Notes: generated by a model from the letters alone, not told the origin. A DNA stretch of 64,000 nucleotides from an uncultured Lachnospiraceae bacterium (GCA_910578715.1 CAJTRL010000002.1:1-64000), one strand, 5' to 3'. Positions 51,670-60,797 are shown, numbered from the stretch's first letter. A program made the numbers and translations.

Positions 51670-51742
51670 TGCGGTCATTGGCTGGCGGAGGCATAGTTCC
51701 GGTGATGCGGTCATTGGCTGGCAGAGACGCAGCTTAGGCGAT
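51657..51742 (+). repeat. Minisatellite across the stop codon of the membrane-protein gene
   Basis: Repeated units of about 36-40 bases containing TTCCGG-ATGATGCGGTCATT and GGCTGGCGGAGGCATAG, two complete and one partial. The first unit overlaps the stop codon at 51667-51669. In another frame the array would read (S)SGDAVIGWRRH repeats. Confidence 0.65.
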
Positions 51743-51785
51743 GGCATAGAAAAAGGGAATATATAGCGGAAAGAAAGGAACATCT

Positions 51786-52865
51786 ATGGATTCTTATTAC
51801 AATATTCCGGTTATCATACCGGCCTATGAACCGGATGAAAAACTTCCTTTGCTGTTAGAGCAGTTAAAGGATGCCGGCATCGCCCATATGATTGTAGTGG
51901 ATGACGGCAGCGGCGACGCATATCAGGAATTGTTCCGGCGCGCTGAGGCGGTAGAAGGATGCCAGGTGCTCCATCATGCGGTGAACTTGGGAAAAGGAAG
52001 GGCGCTAAAGACGGCTTTTAACGCCTGCCTGCTGCGTTTTCCCGGGCTGTGCGGATGTGTGACCGCGGATTCCGACGGACAGCATACGCCGGAGGATATT
52101 CTGGCCTGTATGAAAAAGCTGTGGGAGAATCCGGAAGCGCTGGTTCTCGGCTGCCGTAATTTTGACGCGGCGGATGTACCGGCCCGTTCCAGTTTTGGCA
52201 ATAAGTGTACGAGAAAGGTGTTCCGTTATCTGGTAGGACTGTCAGTTTCCGATACCCAGACAGGGCTTCGGGCGATTCCGGCTTCTTTTATGAAATCGCT
52301 TATGAACGTTAAAGGGGAGCGGTTTGAATATGAAACGAATATGCTGATTGAGACCAAAACCCTGTCGGTTCCGATTTTGGAAGTTCCGGTGGAGACAATT
52401 TATCTGGAAGCGAATAAGGCGAGTCATTTTAACCCGATAAAGGATTCCATCCGGATATATATGGTATTCGGAAAATTTTTATTTTCTTCTTTGTCTTCCA
52501 GCGTACTGGATTTGGCGCTGTTTGCCCTTTTTTGTGAGGTGCTGCAGGCGGCGTCAGGCTTTTGGAAAGGATTTCCTTATATTGTGGGAGCAACCGTGCT
52601 GGCCCGGGTGATTTCCGCAGTCTATAATTTTGCGTTGAACTATAAGGTCGTTTTTCAGAGCAGCGCGAACCTTGCGGTTACTGCCGTGAAGTATTTTGCG
52701 CTGGCCGTCTGCCAGATGCTTTGCAGCGCTCTTTTGGTCAACGAACTTTTCCGGGTGTTCGGAGGGTATGAAGTAGCGGTAAAAATACCTGTGGATGTGC
52801 TTTTGTTCTTTTTGAGTTTTGTCATACAGAGGGAATTTGTTTATCGGAATGAAAAGAAAGTATAG
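51786..52865 (+). CDS. GT2 glycosyltransferase fused to a GtrA-like membrane domain
   Basis: A 359-residue protein. Residues 1-225 are a family 2 glycosyltransferase (VIIPAYEPDEKL, IVVDDGSGD, DSDGQH, the DXD-like centre). Residues 230-355 carry four hydrophobic segments of the GtrA type (FLFSSLSSSVLDLALFALFC, ending VIQREFVYRN). The fusion suggests transfer of a sugar onto a polyprenyl carrier and its flipping. AGAAAGGAA precedes ATG 51786. Confidence 0.9.
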   Translation: MDSYYNIPVIIPAYEPDEKLPLLLEQLKDAGIAHMIVVDDGSGDAYQELFRRAEAVEGCQVLHHAVNLGKGRALKTAFNACLLRFPGLCGCVTADSDGQHTPEDILACMKKLWENPEALVLGCRNFDAADVPARSSFGNKCTRKVFRYLVGLSVSDTQTGLRAIPASFMKSLMNVKGERFEYETNMLIETKTLSVPILEVPVETIYLEANKASHFNPIKDSIRIYMVFGKFLFSSLSSSVLDLALFALFCEVLQAASGFWKGFPYIVGATVLARVISAVYNFALNYKVVFQSSANLAVTAVKYFALAVCQMLCSALLVNELFRVFGGYEVAVKIPVDVLLFFLSFVIQREFVYRNEKKV

Positions 52866-52913
52866 GGCGGAAGTATGAGTATGAAGTATGAGGAGGAAGC
52901 ATGAAGATGAGAG

Positions 52914-52947
52914 ACCTGGGGGCTGACATAACCCACAGGTTTTTTTC
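52914..52947 (+). terminator. Terminator after the glycosyltransferase gene
   Basis: ACCTGGGGG (52914-52922) pairs with CCCACAGGT (52932-52940), followed by seven T. Confidence 0.78.
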
Positions 52948-52985
52948 ATATATTTTTCTAAGACGGCAGAAAAGGCACGCTTGTT

Positions 52986-54092
52986 ATGAAAAAAATCAAA
53001 TGGGGAATCAGGGCGGAACTTGTTCTGCTTGCGGCGGTAATATGCGTCTGGGTAATACGGACAATGGGCGATGGAAGACAGGCAGGAAAGGAAACGGTGC
53101 GGGAGGAGGCGGCGGAAACCGGGGAAGCGGTCGAAGTGTCGGCCGACGGCAGTTATATCAAGTGGGTGGATTTTAACATTACCTGTGAAGCGATGAGCAA
53201 AGCCTATGAACTGGATGTGGATTCCTATCAGGATGAAATTCACACGGACTGGATAGAACTGTTAGCTTATGTGGGTGCAAAGCATGGCGGTAAATTCGAT
53301 AAGAAAAGTGTTTCGGAAATACAGGAAACCGCGGAAAAACTGCGTTCCGGAGAAACGACGATGGAAAAGCTGACGAAGAAAATGGAATATTACGACTATT
53401 ATAAGGAGGCTTACGGTGCGGTGCTGAGCGGAATGGTGGGAGAGTTTTCGCTGGAAGTGCCAAAGGGAGACGGCGGGGAAAAAGAGTGGAAAAATTTTTA
53501 CGGGCTGAAGGCCTTTTCCCCGATTGCAAAAGGATTTGATTACAGCCACTATGACGATTTCGGTTCTTCCAGGAGTTATGGATATTCCAGGCCGCATCTC
53601 GGCCACGATATGATGGGGCAGATTGGCACGCCGATTATTGCCATAGAATCCGGCTATGTGGAAGCGCTCGGGTGGAACCAGTACGGCGGCTGGCGCATCG
53701 GAATCCGCAGCTTTGACGGAAAACGTTATTATTACTATGCGCATTTGAGACAGAATTTTCCATATAATAAAGCGCTGGAAGTGGGAAGCGTCGTGACCGC
53801 CGGAGATGTTATCGGTTATATGGGGCATACGGGGTACAGCACGACGGAGAATGTGAACAATATTGAAATCGTCCATTTGCACTGGGGACTGGAACTGATT
53901 TTTGACGAGTCCCAGAAAGAAAGTAATAATGAAATATGGATAGACTGTTATGAGCTGACCAAGTTTTTGTACCAGAACCGCAGTGAGACGGTAAAAGATG
54001 AAGAAACGAAGGAATGGCACCGCGTCTATCAGATGAAAGACCCGGCGGTGGAAAACGCGGGAGAATTTGACCGGAAAGTTCCGGAGACGTAG
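52986..54092 (+). CDS. Membrane-anchored M23 (LytM) metallopeptidase
   Basis: A 368-residue protein with one N-terminal membrane anchor (AELVLLAAVICVWVI). The C-terminal LytM domain (about 195-310) has zinc ligands His204 and Asp208 (HLGHD) plus His297/His299 (HLHWG) and the supporting His253 (YYAHL). The middle region (60-170) is helical. It either cuts peptidoglycan cross-bridges or acts in a spore-engulfment-like complex such as SpoIIQ, which has a similar layout. The catalytic residues look complete here, so hydrolase activity is plausible. Confidence 0.88.
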   Translation: MKKIKWGIRAELVLLAAVICVWVIRTMGDGRQAGKETVREEAAETGEAVEVSADGSYIKWVDFNITCEAMSKAYELDVDSYQDEIHTDWIELLAYVGAKHGGKFDKKSVSEIQETAEKLRSGETTMEKLTKKMEYYDYYKEAYGAVLSGMVGEFSLEVPKGDGGEKEWKNFYGLKAFSPIAKGFDYSHYDDFGSSRSYGYSRPHLGHDMMGQIGTPIIAIESGYVEALGWNQYGGWRIGIRSFDGKRYYYYAHLRQNFPYNKALEVGSVVTAGDVIGYMGHTGYSTTENVNNIEIVHLHWGLELIFDESQKESNNEIWIDCYELTKFLYQNRSETVKDEETKEWHRVYQMKDPAVENAGEFDRKVPET

Positions 54093-54125
54093 CGGCGGTT
54101 TGCAAATAAGGTTTGTCACAGCAGA

Positions 54126-54299
54126 GGGAGCCGTCCGTCCGGGGCGCATATCGTTCTCTTTGGAGGCACGCTTGCGCTCCGCTAAAGAATGCAGCGGTAC
54201 TAAGTTCAAAAGCCGCTATGCGACTTTCTCACTAAGTACCGGCATTCTTTAAAGGGCCTCCGCCAGAGAAACGATATGCGCCCCGGACGGACGGCTCCC
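54126..54299 (+). repeat. Structured repeat family A, copy 4
   Basis: Arms GGGAGCCGTCCGTCCGGGGC (from 54126) and the complement ending at 54299 pair over 34 bases with one inserted A. The core has TTCTCTTTGGAGGCACGCTT, AGCGGTACTAAG, CTAAGTACCGGCATTC and GGGCCTCCGCCAGAGAA. Confidence 0.85.
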
Positions 54300-54323
54300 G
54301 TTGCGATATTAAATTTTTTCAGG

Positions 54324-54354
54324 CGATGGCAAATCATTTTCCGATTTGCCATCG
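54324..54354 (+). other. Hairpin before the ECF sigma gene
   Basis: CGATGGCAAATC (54324-54335) pairs perfectly over 12 bp with GATTTGCCATCG (54343-54354). It may end transcription from the M23 gene. Confidence 0.6.
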
Positions 54355-54417
54355 TCATTATATATAGTAATGACATAACAGAAGGACATGCTTCATGGCA
54401 GAGTGGGAAAGGTTGTT

Positions 54418-54939
54418 ATGGTGACGCGCGAAGAGGAACTCATTGAGCAGATAAAAAACGGAAAACGGGAATGTCTCGACGAGCTGATTGCTTTCTATTA
54501 TCCGGCTATTCTGCGTTATTGCCTATGGCATATGCCTGACAGGGAAAGCGCAATGGACGCGGTACAGGAAACCTTTTTAAAGCTGGTGCGGTTTTTGGAC
54601 AAGTACGAAAACAGAGGCGCTTTCCGTTCCTTTTTGTACCGGATTGCGGCGAATACCTGTATTGACTTAAAAAGGAGCCGTATGGCGACGGAGCCATTGA
54701 CGGAAACGGTGGCCGAAACCATTTCTGTGCCGGAAAACGGATATCAGACGGTGGAGGACCGGCAGCTGCTTACAGGGGCATTGGCGCACCTGGACAGTCA
54801 GGAGCGGGAACTAATTCTGCTCAGATACGGCCAGGAACTGAAATTACGGGAGATTTCCGACATCACAGGGCTTCCGCTGCGGACGGTGCAGACAAAGCTG
54901 TTCAGGGCGGTGAAGCGGCTGCGGGAAGCGCTGCAGTAA
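54418..54939 (+). CDS. ECF-type sigma-70 factor
   Basis: A 173-residue sigma factor with region 2 (LIAFYYPAILRYCLWHM, AMDAVQETFLKLVRFL, FRSFLYRIAANTCIDLKR) and region 4 (LDSQERELILLRYGQELKLREI, GLPLRTVQTKLFRAVKRLRE). GAAAGG lies five bases before ATG 54418. The next gene, 43 bases on, encodes a membrane protein and may be its anti-sigma partner, followed by an ABC exporter. This fits a stress- or antimicrobial-responsive unit. No promoter of its own class was identified. Confidence 0.9.
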   Translation: MVTREEELIEQIKNGKRECLDELIAFYYPAILRYCLWHMPDRESAMDAVQETFLKLVRFLDKYENRGAFRSFLYRIAANTCIDLKRSRMATEPLTETVAETISVPENGYQTVEDRQLLTGALAHLDSQERELILLRYGQELKLREISDITGLPLRTVQTKLFRAVKRLREALQ

Positions 54940-54982
54940 GGGGAAAACCATCTCCCGGCCAGGCAGCAAGGAAGGAGGAGCT

Positions 54983-55762
54983 ATGAATAAAAAAGAAAAA
55001 GAGCGGTGGAAGGAACTTCTGGCGGTAGAAAAGTGTGTTTCATATGATGTCCATCTGGAAGAGACGCGGCGGCTTGCGGGAGAAAAATTGACTAATTCAG
55101 TCAGCAAAAACCCGTTGACTTTATGGGGGCTTATGGTAAAACAGGTGCGTTTTTTTGCATGGAAAATATGGTTCTTACAGGGGATGGTACTGGCGGCATT
55201 ATGCGGAATGTTTTTCAGTCTGTACGGCGGCACGGCGGCGCGGTGGAGCGAGTGGTTCATTGCCAGATTTTTGTGTGCAGGCGGCGGCATTATTGCGCTC
55301 TGCGCCCTTCCCGTTCTGCAGAGGTCGCTGCGTTATGGCATGTATGAGCTGGAATGCGCCACCCGTTTTTCCGTCAGGGGCGGGCTGGCAGCGCAGCTTC
55401 TTTTTGTCGGATGCGGGGATATGGGAATGCTGACTGTGCTGGCATTTCTGGCATTACGGTATGGGGCCGGGGGCAGCGTTGTATTTTTATTCGGCGTTAT
55501 CCCGTTTCTCACGGCAGCAGTTACCGTTCTGATGTTGTGGGTGCGCTCGAAAACATATTTGTCCCTCTGCCTGCCCTTATTGTGCGCGGGGGCGGTTCTG
55601 CTCGTTTATGAAGCGCTCGTGTTTATGGGCCGCCTGTTTTCGGAGGGCATTATGGGAATCGGCATCTGCTATGCCGTGCTCTGCGTCTGCGCGATAGGGC
55701 GGATATATTGGAAATCATTTTTACAGGAAAGAGAAAGGGGATTTTTATGGAAATTGTATTAG
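54983..55762 (+). CDS. Membrane protein, possible anti-sigma or ABC-associated subunit
   Basis: A 259-residue protein: about 55 charged cytoplasmic residues (MNKKEKERWKELLAVEKC), then six hydrophobic segments. It carries no zinc-binding anti-sigma HxxxCxxC motif. GGAGGAG precedes ATG 54983. It sits between the sigma factor and an ABC ATPase, with a 16-base overlap with the latter. By position it could hold the sigma factor or form part of the transporter; no domain is recognised. Confidence 0.7.
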   Translation: MNKKEKERWKELLAVEKCVSYDVHLEETRRLAGEKLTNSVSKNPLTLWGLMVKQVRFFAWKIWFLQGMVLAALCGMFFSLYGGTAARWSEWFIARFLCAGGGIIALCALPVLQRSLRYGMYELECATRFSVRGGLAAQLLFVGCGDMGMLTVLAFLALRYGAGGSVVFLFGVIPFLTAAVTVLMLWVRSKTYLSLCLPLLCAGAVLLVYEALVFMGRLFSEGIMGIGICYAVLCVCAIGRIYWKSFLQERERGFLWKLY

Positions 55763-56700
55763 AACATGTTTCAAAAAGTTTTCAGGACAGGCATAGCGTC
55801 AAAAAGGCCGTGGAGGATGTCAGTCTGCGCTTTTCTGCGGGCGTCTGGGGACTGCTCGGGGCAAACGGCGCCGGAAAAACGACGCTGATGCGGATGATAT
55901 GCGGCATTATGAAGCCTTCCGGCGGACGTATCTGTTATGACGGCGTGGAAATCGGACAGCTGGGGGATGCCTACCGGAGCGTTATCGGTTATCTGCCCCA
56001 GGAATTTGGATTTTATCCGGAATTTACGGTACAGCAGTATCTGGAATATCTTTCGGCAATGAAAGGCATGAGCGACAGACAGGCCAGACAGAAAATTGAG
56101 GAACTGCTGGCAAGACTTTCTCTGGAAGAGGTGCGGAAAAAGAAGATTATCAAGCTGTCCGGCGGTATGAAACGACGGGTGGGAATTGCACAGGCTCTTT
56201 TGAACGAGCCGGAATTTCTGGTGCTGGACGAGCCCACCAGCGGCCTTGACCCTGGCGAGCGGGTGAGATTCCGTAATCTGTTATCGGAGTTTGCCCATGA
56301 CAGAATTGTGCTGATTTCCACGCATATTGTATCGGATGTGGAGTATATCGCGACGCAGAACGCTATTATGAAGGACGGAAAAATTTTGCAGACGGGAACT
56401 ACCCAGGAGCTGGTCGCACAGATGTCCGGGAAGGTATTTGAAGGAACAGTCGCGCCACAGGAACTGGAAAAGTGGGAAAAGAAAGTACAGGTTATCAATC
56501 TGCGCAACGAGGCGGACGGAAGCGTGTCCTTGCGCTATATCGGAAAACAGGAGGACATGCCGGGCGCAATACCGAAGGAGCCGAGGCTGGAGGACTTGTA
56601 TCTGCACCTTTTTCCGTCAGGAAATCATATCATGACAACAGAAACAGGGCATACAGGAAAGAAGAAAAAGGATGGAGGCCGTTATGAAAAGACTGTATAG
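55747..56700 (+). CDS. ABC transporter ATPase
   Basis: A 317-residue ATPase with Walker A GANGAGKTTL, Q-loop LPQEFGFYPEF, signature LSGGMKRR and Walker B FLVLDEPTSGLDPGE. ATG 55747 has AAAGGGG upstream and lies inside the end of the previous gene. The C-terminal 80 residues form an accessory domain typical of bacitracin- or lantibiotic-type exporters. It pairs with the permease that overlaps its 3' end by 17 bases. Confidence 0.92.
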   Translation: MEIVLEHVSKSFQDRHSVKKAVEDVSLRFSAGVWGLLGANGAGKTTLMRMICGIMKPSGGRICYDGVEIGQLGDAYRSVIGYLPQEFGFYPEFTVQQYLEYLSAMKGMSDRQARQKIEELLARLSLEEVRKKKIIKLSGGMKRRVGIAQALLNEPEFLVLDEPTSGLDPGERVRFRNLLSEFAHDRIVLISTHIVSDVEYIATQNAIMKDGKILQTGTTQELVAQMSGKVFEGTVAPQELEKWEKKVQVINLRNEADGSVSLRYIGKQEDMPGAIPKEPRLEDLYLHLFPSGNHIMTTETGHTGKKKKDGGRYEKTV

Positions 56701-57922
56701 AGAAGAAATGAAACGTATATTAAGGAGCAGAAGCGCGCGCCTGTTTCTGGCCGCGGCCATTGTGCTGTCAGTATATATGGCGTGGGTTCCCGTGACTTTT
56801 GAACGCTACACATACGAAGAAAACGGACAGGAAATCATCATAGAAGGGCGGGAAGCGCTGGCGCTGAAAAAGCAGCTGCAGGCGCCCGCGGCGGGAGAAG
56901 TGACGCCCGAAAAAATGCTGACGGGGCTGAAAGCCTATCAGAAAAACCTGACGCTTTACGGGGATTTTTATGGAGAATTTCCGCAGAATATCTGGAACAG
57001 CGAAATTCTGCCTTATTCCAAACTGGTTACCAGACTGCATGAAGTCATGGCGGATTCGGAAAGCGGCCTTGCGCCGGATTATCTGGAAATCTCCGAAGGA
57101 GACGCTTATGTGTTTTATGAAAAATGCCGCTCCCACCTGAGTGACCTGATGCGGCTGGAGCAGAAAAATAATGCCGATGCCCAGGAAATTGCCGCAAGGA
57201 TGTATGAAAAGGTAGAGATGCCCTTTTATTTTTATCCGGGATATGGCACGAATATGGCGGAGTATGAAAGCATGTATCTCTTTCTGCTCATGTTTCTGTG
57301 CATCATGATAACGGCGCCTCTGTTCTGCTGTGAATACCAGACGGGAGCGGATGACATTCTGCGCAGTACGAAGCATGGGAGAAAAAGCCTCGTTCTGGTA
57401 AAAATTTTATCGGCTCTGAGCATCAGCATAACGGTTTTTGTTTTCTGTATGACTGTTTTTCAGGTGATTTCCAACAGCCTGTTCGGATGGGAATGCCGGA
57501 AAACCTCGATGCAGATTTTGTTTTCCGCGGTAAGCCTTCTGGGCCTGAACGTCGGGGAGATGCAGAATTTTCTGATTCTCGCGGGATTTATTTCCATGAT
57601 GGGAAGCGTCTGCTTCGTGCTTTTTCTTTCGGCGGCCTGTAAAAACACGACGATTGCAACCGGACTGACTATCGCAACCGGATTTTTGCCGTCAGTTTTT
57701 TATATGATGACAGGTGGGAAGCTGGCATCCTGGTTCCGGGTGCTCTTACCATCCGGCGGTCTTGGCGGGAGCAATGCTTTCCTGTATGCTTTGACGGATT
57801 TTGAATTTCTGAAAATCGGCCCCTTCTCCGTCTGGACACCCTGGCTTCTGCTCGTGGTTCCGGTCGTGGAAATTCCGCTGTTTCTCTGGCTGACCGTGCG
57901 GAGTTACTGCAGAAGGGGGTAG
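56684..57922 (+). CDS. ABC transporter permease (ABC-2-like)
   Basis: A 412-residue membrane protein: one N-terminal helix (LFLAAAIVLSVYMAWVPVTF), a large extracellular segment of about 170 residues, then five further helices, an arrangement seen in ABC-2-type exporters. GGAGG (56674-56678) precedes ATG 56684. The cargo is unknown. Its context with the ECF sigma factor suggests envelope stress or peptide defence. Confidence 0.82.
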   Translation: MKRLYREEMKRILRSRSARLFLAAAIVLSVYMAWVPVTFERYTYEENGQEIIIEGREALALKKQLQAPAAGEVTPEKMLTGLKAYQKNLTLYGDFYGEFPQNIWNSEILPYSKLVTRLHEVMADSESGLAPDYLEISEGDAYVFYEKCRSHLSDLMRLEQKNNADAQEIAARMYEKVEMPFYFYPGYGTNMAEYESMYLFLLMFLCIMITAPLFCCEYQTGADDILRSTKHGRKSLVLVKILSALSISITVFVFCMTVFQVISNSLFGWECRKTSMQILFSAVSLLGLNVGEMQNFLILAGFISMMGSVCFVLFLSAACKNTTIATGLTIATGFLPSVFYMMTGGKLASWFRVLLPSGGLGGSNAFLYALTDFEFLKIGPFSVWTPWLLLVVPVVEIPLFLWLTVRSYCRRG

Positions 57923-57988
57923 AATATAGGTAAATGTCTTGGAGAAATTCTGAGTGGTAATTGATGGTTGAAAATGATATATGGACGT

Positions 57989-58035
57989 AAAAAGCTGCAA
58001 TTGTTGGTAGTAGGCTGCCGCGATTGTGGCTTTTT
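57989..58035 (+). terminator. Terminator after the ABC operon
   Basis: AAAAAGCTGCAATTG (from 57989) pairs, with G-T pairs, with CGATTGTGGCTTTTT (58021-58035). The remaining 57923-58172 sequence shows nothing else recognisable. Confidence 0.65.
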
Positions 58036-58171
58036 GACTATCAAAATGGAAAAGTGATGCGCTGATGTCAGTTTGAAAATATATGTGGAGTGAAATGCGT
58101 ATTCCAAAAAAAGGATAGATTTTTATGCTGGAATATGGTATTTTGTACTAAAGAAATGGCGGAGGTGTATA

Positions 58172-58238
58172 GGTTGAAAAATCAGAGATTTTTCAACTGC
58201 GAATTTGTGCCTTTCAGGCCCAAATATCGCGGGCTGAG
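58172..58238 (+). repeat. Repeat family B, copy upstream of hsdM
   Basis: TTGAAAAATC (58174-58183) pairs with GATTTTTCAA (58187-58196), followed by GTGCCTTTCAGGCCCAAATA and TCGCGGGCTGAG. It matches the copy at 63364 and the core at 27815. It ends just before the ribosome site of the methyltransferase gene. Confidence 0.78.
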
Positions 58239-58256
58239 CAAGAATGGAGGATTTTT

Positions 58257-59615
58257 ATGGAAATTTATGAGAACGAATTGTTTAGGACTGCAAATAAATT
58301 GAGAGGGAAAATTCCGCCATCTGATTATAAGTTTTATGTGCTGCCATTAGTTTTTATTAGGTATATGTCTGCTAAAAAGAATGATAATGTGTGGAATAAA
58401 ATTGTTGATAACAGTAATGATGAAAAAATTGCATCATTATTAGATGAAGAATTGATGAAAATACTGCCTAAGTTTAATAATATGACTAATCCATACGAGG
58501 ACATGTATGTTAATAGTAATCTTCCGGCGAGAACAATAAATGATTTAATCAATTTAATTAACGAGATTGATTTGCAGAGCAATAGTGAACAAATAGATTA
58601 TCTCGGTCAAATATATGAGTATTTCATAGGAAATTTTGCAGCAACAGAAGGAAATAGAGGCGGGGAATTTTTTACGCCGCCTTCTATAGTGAACTTATTG
58701 GTTAATATGTTAAACCCACAGCAAGGAATTATATATGACCCTGCCTGTGGAACAGGCGGCATGTTTATCCAGTCAAGCAAATATAGTGGTTCAAATTTAA
58801 AATTTGTAGGACAGGAACAGAATTGTAAGACAATTTTGCTTGCATATATGAATGGCGTATTGCATGGATTAGATATTGAAATAAAAAATGGGGATACTTT
58901 ATTAAATGATTGTTTTCCTGATTTAAGAGCAGATTATGTAATAAGTAATCCGCCGTTTAATATGAAGGAGTGGGGAGCCGAACAATTGTCTGCTGATGAC
59001 CCTAGAGTTTTTGGAATGGTAAATAAAAATAATGCAAACTACATGTGGATTCAACATTTTATATACCATTTAAAACCTCAAGGGAAAGCGGGGTTCGTCA
59101 TTTCTAATGGAGCACTAACCAGTTCAAATGAGGCTGATTTTATAACGCGTAAGAAAATGTTAGAAAGAAATATTGTGGATTGTGTGGTTCAGCTGCCAGA
59201 TAAGATGTTTATTGGAACTGCTATACCGAGTGCGCTCATATTTCTTGATATGAATAGAAATAAGGATGATAAGATTTTATTTATTGATGCTGGTAAATGT
59301 GGTGAAAGTGTGAGTAAAACTCAAAAAGTAATATCAAAGGTTAATATTGAAAGCATTTCAAAACTATATCAGTCCTTTAAAAATAAGAAAAGGATAAAAT
59401 ATAATGTAAGAGGATATTCCTGGGCTTCAACAGTGGAGGAGGTATTATTAAATGGATGCAAACTGATGCCTGGCATATATACAGGTGTTGAAGAAATCAT
59501 TGTTGACCAGAGAGAAAATGAGGCTGAAATAAAGAACTTAAAGGTTAAATTAATGGAGCAAATTAAGATTTCTAATCAAATGGCAAATACGCTGCTAAAA
59601 GGACTGATTTCATGA
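58257..59615 (+). CDS. hsdM: Type I-like N6-adenine DNA methyltransferase (second module)
   Basis: A 452-residue HsdM: helical N-terminal domain (FRTANKLRGKIPPSDYKFYVL), GEFFTPPSIVNLLVNML, SAM motif DPACGTGG at residues 161-168, and the catalytic NPPF. GGAGG (58246-58250) precedes ATG 58257. The next gene overlaps by four bases. AT-rich composition contrasts with the flanking genes and suggests horizontal acquisition, as does the adjacent repeat B. Confidence 0.93.
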   Translation: MEIYENELFRTANKLRGKIPPSDYKFYVLPLVFIRYMSAKKNDNVWNKIVDNSNDEKIASLLDEELMKILPKFNNMTNPYEDMYVNSNLPARTINDLINLINEIDLQSNSEQIDYLGQIYEYFIGNFAATEGNRGGEFFTPPSIVNLLVNMLNPQQGIIYDPACGTGGMFIQSSKYSGSNLKFVGQEQNCKTILLAYMNGVLHGLDIEIKNGDTLLNDCFPDLRADYVISNPPFNMKEWGAEQLSADDPRVFGMVNKNNANYMWIQHFIYHLKPQGKAGFVISNGALTSSNEADFITRKKMLERNIVDCVVQLPDKMFIGTAIPSALIFLDMNRNKDDKILFIDAGKCGESVSKTQKVISKVNIESISKLYQSFKNKKRIKYNVRGYSWASTVEEVLLNGCKLMPGIYTGVEEIIVDQRENEAEIKNLKVKLMEQIKISNQMANTLLKGLIS

Positions 59616-60760
59616 AAAAATATTATTTGGAAGATGTAGCTGAAATTGTTAGTGGAGCAACTCCATTGACAAAAGAAAAGAAATATTATGAGGGTGGAAC
59701 CATTGCATGGATAACTCCGAAGGATTTGTCCGGATATAATCATAAATATATTTATGAAGGTCACAGAAGTATAACTGAAGAAGGTTATGAGAGCTGCGCA
59801 ACATATAAGATACCACAAGGTGCGATTTTATTTTCTTCAAGAGCACCAATCGGATATGTTGCGGTTGCGGGAAAAGAATTATGTACAAATCAAGGATTTA
59901 AAAGTTTTGTTTGCAATGAAGAAATAATTTATAATCATTATCTATATTATTATTTAAAATTTCATAAAAAGAAATTTGAGTCATTAGGAAATGGAAGTAC
60001 ATTTAAAGAAATTTCTCGTAAAACAATAGGAAAATATGAGATAGAATTACCAAGTGTGGCAGAGCAAAAAAGTATAGTAGATGAGCTTGTACAGTTTGAC
60101 GATAAATATGAACATAATAGTACAATGCTTAATAGCATTCAGTCTTTGTTAGAAATGCTGTATATTCAATATTTTGAGAATAGAGCAATTAAATATGAAA
60201 GAAAGAGAATAGCAGATGTGGCTGAGATTATTACAGGAGGGACGCCTTCTACCCGAAATGAGAGCTACTGGAAAAATGGGGTATATGATTGGTATACTCC
60301 GTCAGACATCGCCTCAAATGAAAATTTGATATCATTTTCAGCGGGCAAAAAGATTAGTGTATTAGGTTTGGCGAACAGTGGAGCCAAGCTCATTCCAAAA
60401 GATTCCGTAATGATGACTAGCAGGGCAACAATAGGAGAATGTGTAATAAACCTATCGGAAGCAACTACAAATCAAGGTATGCTTTCCTTGATTCCGGACA
60501 AAAAAAATGTTAATTCCCTGCAGTTATATTTTTGGATAACAAGGCATAAATCATTAGTTGAATCGATTTCTAATGGTAGTACGTTTAAAGAAGTGTATAA
60601 AAAAGATATTGAACAACTTGAAATGGAAGTTAATCAGGAGATGTTGGAAAAGTTTATGGAAAAAGCAGAACCGGCATTGGCATATTATATAAGTATTCTA
60701 CAAGAAAATTGTTTAATAGAAGAATTAAGAAAAAGAATAATGAATGCTCTTTTCTTATAA
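59612..60760 (+). CDS. hsdS: Type I-like specificity subunit (full length)
   Basis: A 382-residue HsdS with two target-recognition domains (starting DVAEIVSGATPLTKEKKYY and DVAEIITGGTPSTRNESYW) each followed by a helical spacer (LPSVAEQKSIVDELVQFDDK; the last near the C-terminus). It would recognise a bipartite sequence with a fixed gap. It overlaps hsdM by ATGA. A bidirectional terminator separates it from the convergent nuclease gene. Confidence 0.92.
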   Translation: MKKYYLEDVAEIVSGATPLTKEKKYYEGGTIAWITPKDLSGYNHKYIYEGHRSITEEGYESCATYKIPQGAILFSSRAPIGYVAVAGKELCTNQGFKSFVCNEEIIYNHYLYYYLKFHKKKFESLGNGSTFKEISRKTIGKYEIELPSVAEQKSIVDELVQFDDKYEHNSTMLNSIQSLLEMLYIQYFENRAIKYERKRIADVAEIITGGTPSTRNESYWKNGVYDWYTPSDIASNENLISFSAGKKISVLGLANSGAKLIPKDSVMMTSRATIGECVINLSEATTNQGMLSLIPDKKNVNSLQLYFWITRHKSLVESISNGSTFKEVYKKDIEQLEMEVNQEMLEKFMEKAEPALAYYISILQENCLIEELRKRIMNALFL

Positions 60761-60764
60761 AAAC

Positions 60765-60791
60765 ACGGGGGTATCGACAATGATACCCCGT
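60765..60791. terminator. Bidirectional terminator between hsdS and the HNH nuclease
   Basis: ACGGGGGTATC (60765-60775) pairs with GATACCCCGT (60782-60791) with one bulged G; flanked by A-rich and T-rich runs. Confidence 0.78.
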
Positions 60792-60797
60792 ATTAAT

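Noticed and set aside
50362..51742. CRISPR array
   Set aside because: Repeat units are contiguous without unique spacers and are mostly in frame inside a gene; these are minisatellites.
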